Shown piece by piece: positions 5,503 to 9,082 of a stretch of 9,082 nt of DNA (positions are counted from its first letter, which is position 1; each line of letters begins with the position of its first letter). The notes beneath the pieces were generated by a model that saw only the letters and a list, made by a program, of their open reading frames with translations, was not told the DNA's origin and did no database searches. Source of the DNA: Peptococcaceae bacterium UBA2264 (GTDB lineage: Bacteria; Bacillota; Desulfitobacteriia; Desulfitobacteriales; Desulfitobacteriaceae); assembly GCA_002347475.1 (NCBI GenBank), contig DDXI01000070.1, positions 1 through 9,082 of the forward strand, read 5' to 3'. The position numbers were made by a program, and so were the translations under genes.

Positions 5503-7053
5503 ATGTCGAGCACACGTACTGTTGCCAAAGCGGCAGGTTTCCTTATAGCTGCAAACCTAGCTTCCCGTATTTTGGGGTTTCTCAGGGATACCATTATTGC
5601 TGGTCTATTTGGGCAAGGCAGTGTTACCGATGCTTATAATGTTGCCTTTATTCTGCCGGATCTTCTGTACTGGCTGCTGGTTGGCGGAGTATTGAGTGCG
5701 GCCTTTATTCCTGTCCTTTCCGAATATATTGCCAAAAATAATGAAGATGAGGGTTGGCGTGTTGTCAGTTCGGTCCTGAATATAACCCTTGTCACTCTCT
5801 GTTTTCTTATTATAATAGCACTGATTTTTGCGGAGCAGTTTATCCACATCCTGGCTCCGGGCCTGAAGGACAACATGGATTTAGCTGTTTATTTAATGAG
5901 GATTATTTTGTTCCAGCCTCTGATTCTGGCCTTGAGCGGCTTATCTATGGGTATCCTGAATTCCTATAAGATTTTTTGGCCTTCAGCCTTGGGCAGTGTA
6001 CTCTATAATGTCTGCATTGTTTTCTTTGGTCCTTTACTGGCTCCCCGCTTGGGGATTGGCGGATTTGCTGTGGGAGTCGTAGTCGGTGCTCTGGCCAATT
6101 TTCTGGTCCAGATCCCGGCGCTGAAAAAAGTGGGATTCAGATATTATCCTCTGATCGACTGGCGTCATCCTGCAGTCCAGCGCATTGCTTTTTTGGCTTT
6201 GCCGATCATTCTCAGTTTTGTGCTTAATCAGATCCAGGTTATGGTTAATGCTAACCTTGGTTCTTCCCTGGCTGAAGGAAGTATTACAGCCATCAATTAT
6301 TCCAACCGTCTTTCCCAGCTGCCCATAGGGATTTTTGCCGTTGCCATAGCAATGGCTGTATTTCCGACGATCACCGAACAGGCCGCCTTGCGGCAGTGGG
6401 AAGATTTTCGGATCATGTCCTCAAGAGCGATAAGAATGGTAATGTTCGTTACTATTCCGATCTCAATAGGAATGATCGTCCTGCGCTATCCTCTGATCAG
6501 GGTATTATTCCAACATGGTAAGTTCAGCACTGAAGATACTCTGATGACAGCTATACCTTTAGTATATTTTTGCCTGGGTATTGCAGCCCAGTCGCTTATC
6601 CAGATTCTGCCCCGGATGTTCTATGCTCTTCAGGATACCTGGACCCCGGCGCTGATCGGGATCCTGGCTATGGGAGTTAACTTGATCGGAGCTTTGCTGC
6701 TGATCCGGCCGCTGGCCCATGGTGGTCTGGCCTTGGCCAATATGATAGCTTCATTTGTTAACATGTTTTTACTGCTGCTTATATTGAAGAGACGATTGGG
6801 CCGGATTGATGGCCGGCGTGTGCTGCTGACCTTTGTTAAAACCCTGGTTATATCAGTTTTACTTGGAGGAATTGTCTGGTATTGGTCAGTATGGCTGACC
6901 AATATTTGGGGAGCAGGAACTATTTCATCCCTGATTGTCCTGGTAACCAGCTCAGCCCTGGGTGCTTTGCTCTTTGCTATTATTGCGGGCATTTTAAGGA
7001 TGGATGAGTTTGGGCAGCTGACCGGTCTCTTGCGTAACAGATTCAAAGAATAG
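5503..7053 (+). CDS. murJ: Lipid II flippase MurJ
   Basis: This 516-residue polytopic protein has the length and hydrophobic pattern of MurJ (about 14 membrane helices, MOP superfamily), which moves lipid II across the cytoplasmic membrane for peptidoglycan synthesis. Family segments are SRILGFLRDTIIAGLFG (21-37), TDAYNVAFILPDLL (42-55), GGVLSAAFIPVLSEY, and YSNRLSQLPIGIFAVAIA with R269. R22, R28, D43 and R269 line up with R18, R24, D39 and R270 of the E. coli central cavity. The E. coli R52 position appears to be Tyr56 here, a difference I recall as usual for Firmicutes-type homologues. The ATG at 5503 has an AGAAAGG site (5487-5493). It diverges from rpsT, has its own promoter, and is followed by lepA after 137 nt. 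A different MOP-family exporter is possible but less likely. Confidence 0.92.
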   Translation: MSSTRTVAKAAGFLIAANLASRILGFLRDTIIAGLFGQGSVTDAYNVAFILPDLLYWLLVGGVLSAAFIPVLSEYIAKNNEDEGWRVVSSVLNITLVTLCFLIIIALIFAEQFIHILAPGLKDNMDLAVYLMRIILFQPLILALSGLSMGILNSYKIFWPSALGSVLYNVCIVFFGPLLAPRLGIGGFAVGVVVGALANFLVQIPALKKVGFRYYPLIDWRHPAVQRIAFLALPIILSFVLNQIQVMVNANLGSSLAEGSITAINYSNRLSQLPIGIFAVAIAMAVFPTITEQAALRQWEDFRIMSSRAIRMVMFVTIPISIGMIVLRYPLIRVLFQHGKFSTEDTLMTAIPLVYFCLGIAAQSLIQILPRMFYALQDTWTPALIGILAMGVNLIGALLLIRPLAHGGLALANMIASFVNMFLLLLILKRRLGRIDGRRVLLTFVKTLVISVLLGGIVWYWSVWLTNIWGAGTISSLIVLVTSSALGALLFAIIAGILRMDEFGQLTGLLRNRFKE

Positions 7054-7111
7054 TGCCGCCTGCCGGCGAATATTTTCGGCTGTGATTAAATAGGGAATAC
7101 CTTATAATTCC

Positions 7112-7141
7112 TTGCCTTTACCCTGATAAATCTGGTATATT
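7112..7141 (+). promoter_or_regulatory. Possible promoter of lepA
   Basis: TTGCCT (7112-7117) and TATATT (7136-7141) are spaced by 18 nt, with TG one base before the -10. Transcription would start near 7148. A perfect TATAAT at 7103-7108 is an alternative but lacks a good -35. The murJ-lepA gap holds no clear terminator, so read-through from murJ is also possible. Confidence 0.45.
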
Positions 7142-7190
7142 TAATTTTTAGCAGGAAATAATAATTTCATGAGAATTAAGGGGGAAGAAA

Positions 7191-8996
7191 GTGGGACAAG
7201 CCTCACAGCATATACGTAATTTCTCGATCATTGCCCATATTGATCACGGCAAATCAACTTTAGCCGATCGTCTTATTGAATACACTGGGGCCCTGACAGC
7301 CCGGGAGATGGCCAGTCAAGTCCTGGATTCCATGGATTTGGAGCGGGAACGTGGAATTACCATTAAACTGCAAGCCATAAGACTTAATTATTTAGCTAAA
7401 GACGGAGAAGTTTACGAGTTAAATCTGATAGACACCCCGGGACACGTGGATTTCACCTATGAAGTATCCCGCAGTCTGGCTGCCTGCGAAGGAGCCTTGC
7501 TGGTTGTTGATGCTGCTCAGGGGATTGAAGCTCAGACTCTGGCTAACGTTTATTTGGCTCTGGAAAATAATCTGGAAATCTTACCGGTTATCAATAAAAT
7601 CGATCTGCCCAGTGCGGAACCGGAAAGGGTCAAGCAGGAAATTGAAGATGTTATCGGCCTGGATGCCCGGGAGGCTATCCTGACCTCAGCTAAAACCGGG
7701 GTGGGAATCCAGAACATTCTGGAGGCTATAGTACACAGGATTCCGCCGCCCAAGGGTGATGACAGCGCTCCTTTGCAAGCCCTGATCTTTGATTCGCATT
7801 TTGACGCCTATAAAGGGTCAATTTCCAATGTGCGGGTCATGGAAGGAAGAATAGCCAAAGGAACCCGTATTATGATGATGTCCTCGGGCAAGGTTTTTGA
7901 GGTTACCGAAGTCGGGGTTCTGACCCCGGCGGTTTGCATTGTTGCAGAGCTCAAAGCCGGTCAGGTAGGTTATTTGGCGGCCAGTATCAAGAATGTTAAA
8001 GACACCCAGGTAGGGGATACGATTACTTCGGCTGATAATCCGGCCTCTTCTCCGCTTCCCGGGTATCGCAAATCTACCCCGATGGTTTTTTGCGGACTTT
8101 ATCCAGTGATTGCCAGTGACTATGACCGCTTGCGCGATTCCCTGGAAAAACTGCATCTGAATGATGCCAGTCTGGTTTTTGAACCGGAGACCTCGGCTGC
8201 CTTGGGCTTTGGTTTTCGCTGTGGATTTTTAGGGCTGCTGCATATGGAGATTGTCCAGGAACGCCTGGAAAGGGAATATGATCTGAATATGATTACAACA
8301 GCCCCCAGTGTTGTTTATCTGGTGACAAATCTTCAAGGGGAAGTATTATCCATCGATAATCCTGCCCATCTTCCCCCGGCGGCTGAAATAGCTTCTATTC
8401 AGGAGCCTATGGTCAAGGCTTCAATTATGGTCCCTTCGGAATACATTGGGGCGATTATGGAATTGAATCAAGAGAAGCGCGGACAATATATAGGCATGGA
8501 GTATCTATCTGCCAGCCGGGTGAATATCACCTATGAGGTGCCTCTGAACGAGATTGTCTACGATTATTTTGACCAGTTAAAGTCACGGACCAAGGGCTAT
8601 GCTTCTTTGGATTATGTTCTGGCCGGTTACAAGGAGGCGGACCTGGTGAAACTTGATATTCTGTTGAACGGGGAAATTGTTGATGCTCTTTCTTTTATAG
8701 TCCATAAAGATAAATCTTACGCCCGCGGCCGGCGTTTGGTGGAAAAATTACGCAAGATCATTCCCCGGCAGATGTTTGAAATACCAATTCAGGCAGTTAT
8801 TGGTTCCAAGGTTGTAGCACGGGAAACTGTCAAAGCCATGCGCAAAGATGTTCTGGCCAAATGTTATGGCGGAGATATTTCGCGCAAACGCAAGCTGCTG
8901 GAAAAACAAAAAGAAGGCAAAAAGCGGATGAAGCAAGTGGGCAGTGTGGAGATACCCCAGGATGCCTTTATGGCTGTTTTGCAGATTGAGGATTAG
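7191..8996 (+). CDS. lepA: Elongation factor 4 (LepA), ribosome back-translocating GTPase
   Basis: This 601-residue protein is full length for LepA/EF-4, a translational GTPase that acts on the ribosome. GTPase motifs are AHIDHGKST (G1, residues 15-23), ERGITIK (G2 region, 53-59), DTPGH (G3, 81-85), NKID (G4, 135-138) and SAKTG (G5, 166-170). The later domains carry FCGLYPV, GFGFRCGFLGLLHMEI and the LepA-specific C-terminus with VLAKCYGGDISRKRKLLEKQ and GSVEIPQDAFMAVLQI, which separates it from EF-G, TypA and TetM-type proteins. The start is a GTG at 7191 with AAGGGGG 5-6 nt upstream. In Bacillus, lepA is followed by hemW and hrcA; upstream the usual gpr and spoIIP genes are absent here and murJ is present. 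Confidence 0.98.
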   Translation: MGQASQHIRNFSIIAHIDHGKSTLADRLIEYTGALTAREMASQVLDSMDLERERGITIKLQAIRLNYLAKDGEVYELNLIDTPGHVDFTYEVSRSLAACEGALLVVDAAQGIEAQTLANVYLALENNLEILPVINKIDLPSAEPERVKQEIEDVIGLDAREAILTSAKTGVGIQNILEAIVHRIPPPKGDDSAPLQALIFDSHFDAYKGSISNVRVMEGRIAKGTRIMMMSSGKVFEVTEVGVLTPAVCIVAELKAGQVGYLAASIKNVKDTQVGDTITSADNPASSPLPGYRKSTPMVFCGLYPVIASDYDRLRDSLEKLHLNDASLVFEPETSAALGFGFRCGFLGLLHMEIVQERLEREYDLNMITTAPSVVYLVTNLQGEVLSIDNPAHLPPAAEIASIQEPMVKASIMVPSEYIGAIMELNQEKRGQYIGMEYLSASRVNITYEVPLNEIVYDYFDQLKSRTKGYASLDYVLAGYKEADLVKLDILLNGEIVDALSFIVHKDKSYARGRRLVEKLRKIIPRQMFEIPIQAVIGSKVVARETVKAMRKDVLAKCYGGDISRKRKLLEKQKEGKKRMKQVGSVEIPQDAFMAVLQIED

Positions 8997-9075
8997 GTTA
9001 GAAAAAGCATTATTGTCTGTTCGCCTGCGCTGCATAGGTCAGGCAGAGAAGAAAAACGTAAGAAGAAGGGGAACG

Positions 9076-9082
9076 ATGATGC
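9076..9082 (+). CDS. Possible start of the next gene (3'-truncated)
   Basis: Two consecutive ATG codons (9076 and 9079) follow the purine-rich AAGAAGGGGAA stretch (9063-9073) at the very edge of the window. The position, 79 nt after lepA, is where hemW often lies in Firmicutes, but only two codons and one base are visible, so identity cannot be judged. Confidence 0.35.

Noticed and set aside
5840..5848. Perfect DnaA box TTATCCACA inside murJ
   Set aside because: A single box in coding sequence with no cluster or AT-rich unwinding region; chance in 9 kb is not negligible.
6630..7046. 138-residue minus-strand frame inside murJ
   Set aside because: It lies opposite conserved MurJ coding sequence and its translation shows no domain.
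9023..9044. GCCTG/CAGGC inverted repeat after lepA
   Set aside because: A 5-bp stem with a 12-nt loop and no T-run; too weak to call a terminator.

Overview
The window looks like chromosome from a low-to-mid GC Firmicute, most likely a Clostridia member of the Peptococcaceae/Desulfitobacteriaceae type. The reasons are strong purine-rich Shine-Dalgarno sites, TTG/GTG start options, the comEC-holA-rpsT-lepA neighbourhood known from Bacillus and Clostridia, and protein sequence style. The genus is inferred, not shown.

Layout. Positions 3-698 hold the 3' end of comEC (DNA-uptake channel, metallo-beta-lactamase-like domain), followed 61 nt later by holA (clamp-loader delta subunit, 760-1764). An AT-rich gap of about 230 nt leads to a conserved-type protein of unknown function (1999-2658) whose C-terminal half seems to be an internal duplication. 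Next is a leader region with a direct repeat and a long hairpin (2754-2799) that buries the Shine-Dalgarno site of a 24-codon small ORF (2800-2874). The small ORF is followed on the same strand by a multi-pass membrane HD-GYP protein (probable c-di-GMP phosphodiesterase, 2923-4263) and a DUF5317-like membrane protein (4305-4835). The block from 1765 to 4835 appears to be accessory sequence placed between holA and rpsT.

A strong 18-bp palindrome (4916-4957) separates this block from rpsT, which is convergent on the minus strand (5048-5320). rpsT and murJ (lipid II flippase, 5503-7053) diverge from a shared 182-nt region with a recognisable extended -10 promoter on each strand. lepA/EF-4 (7191-8996, GTG start) follows murJ, and the last bases may contain the start of another gene.

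How the genes relate. The housekeeping genes cover competence, replication, translation and cell-wall export, and share location rather than pathway. The most unusual part is the small ORF/HD-GYP/DUF5317 stretch: a possibly structure-regulated peptide beside a membrane c-di-GMP-degrading sensor. The sensor half of the HD-GYP gene is much more AT-rich than its catalytic half and than the other membrane gene murJ, which suggests a mosaic origin. No CRISPR array, tRNA, rRNA, transposase or phage gene was seen.
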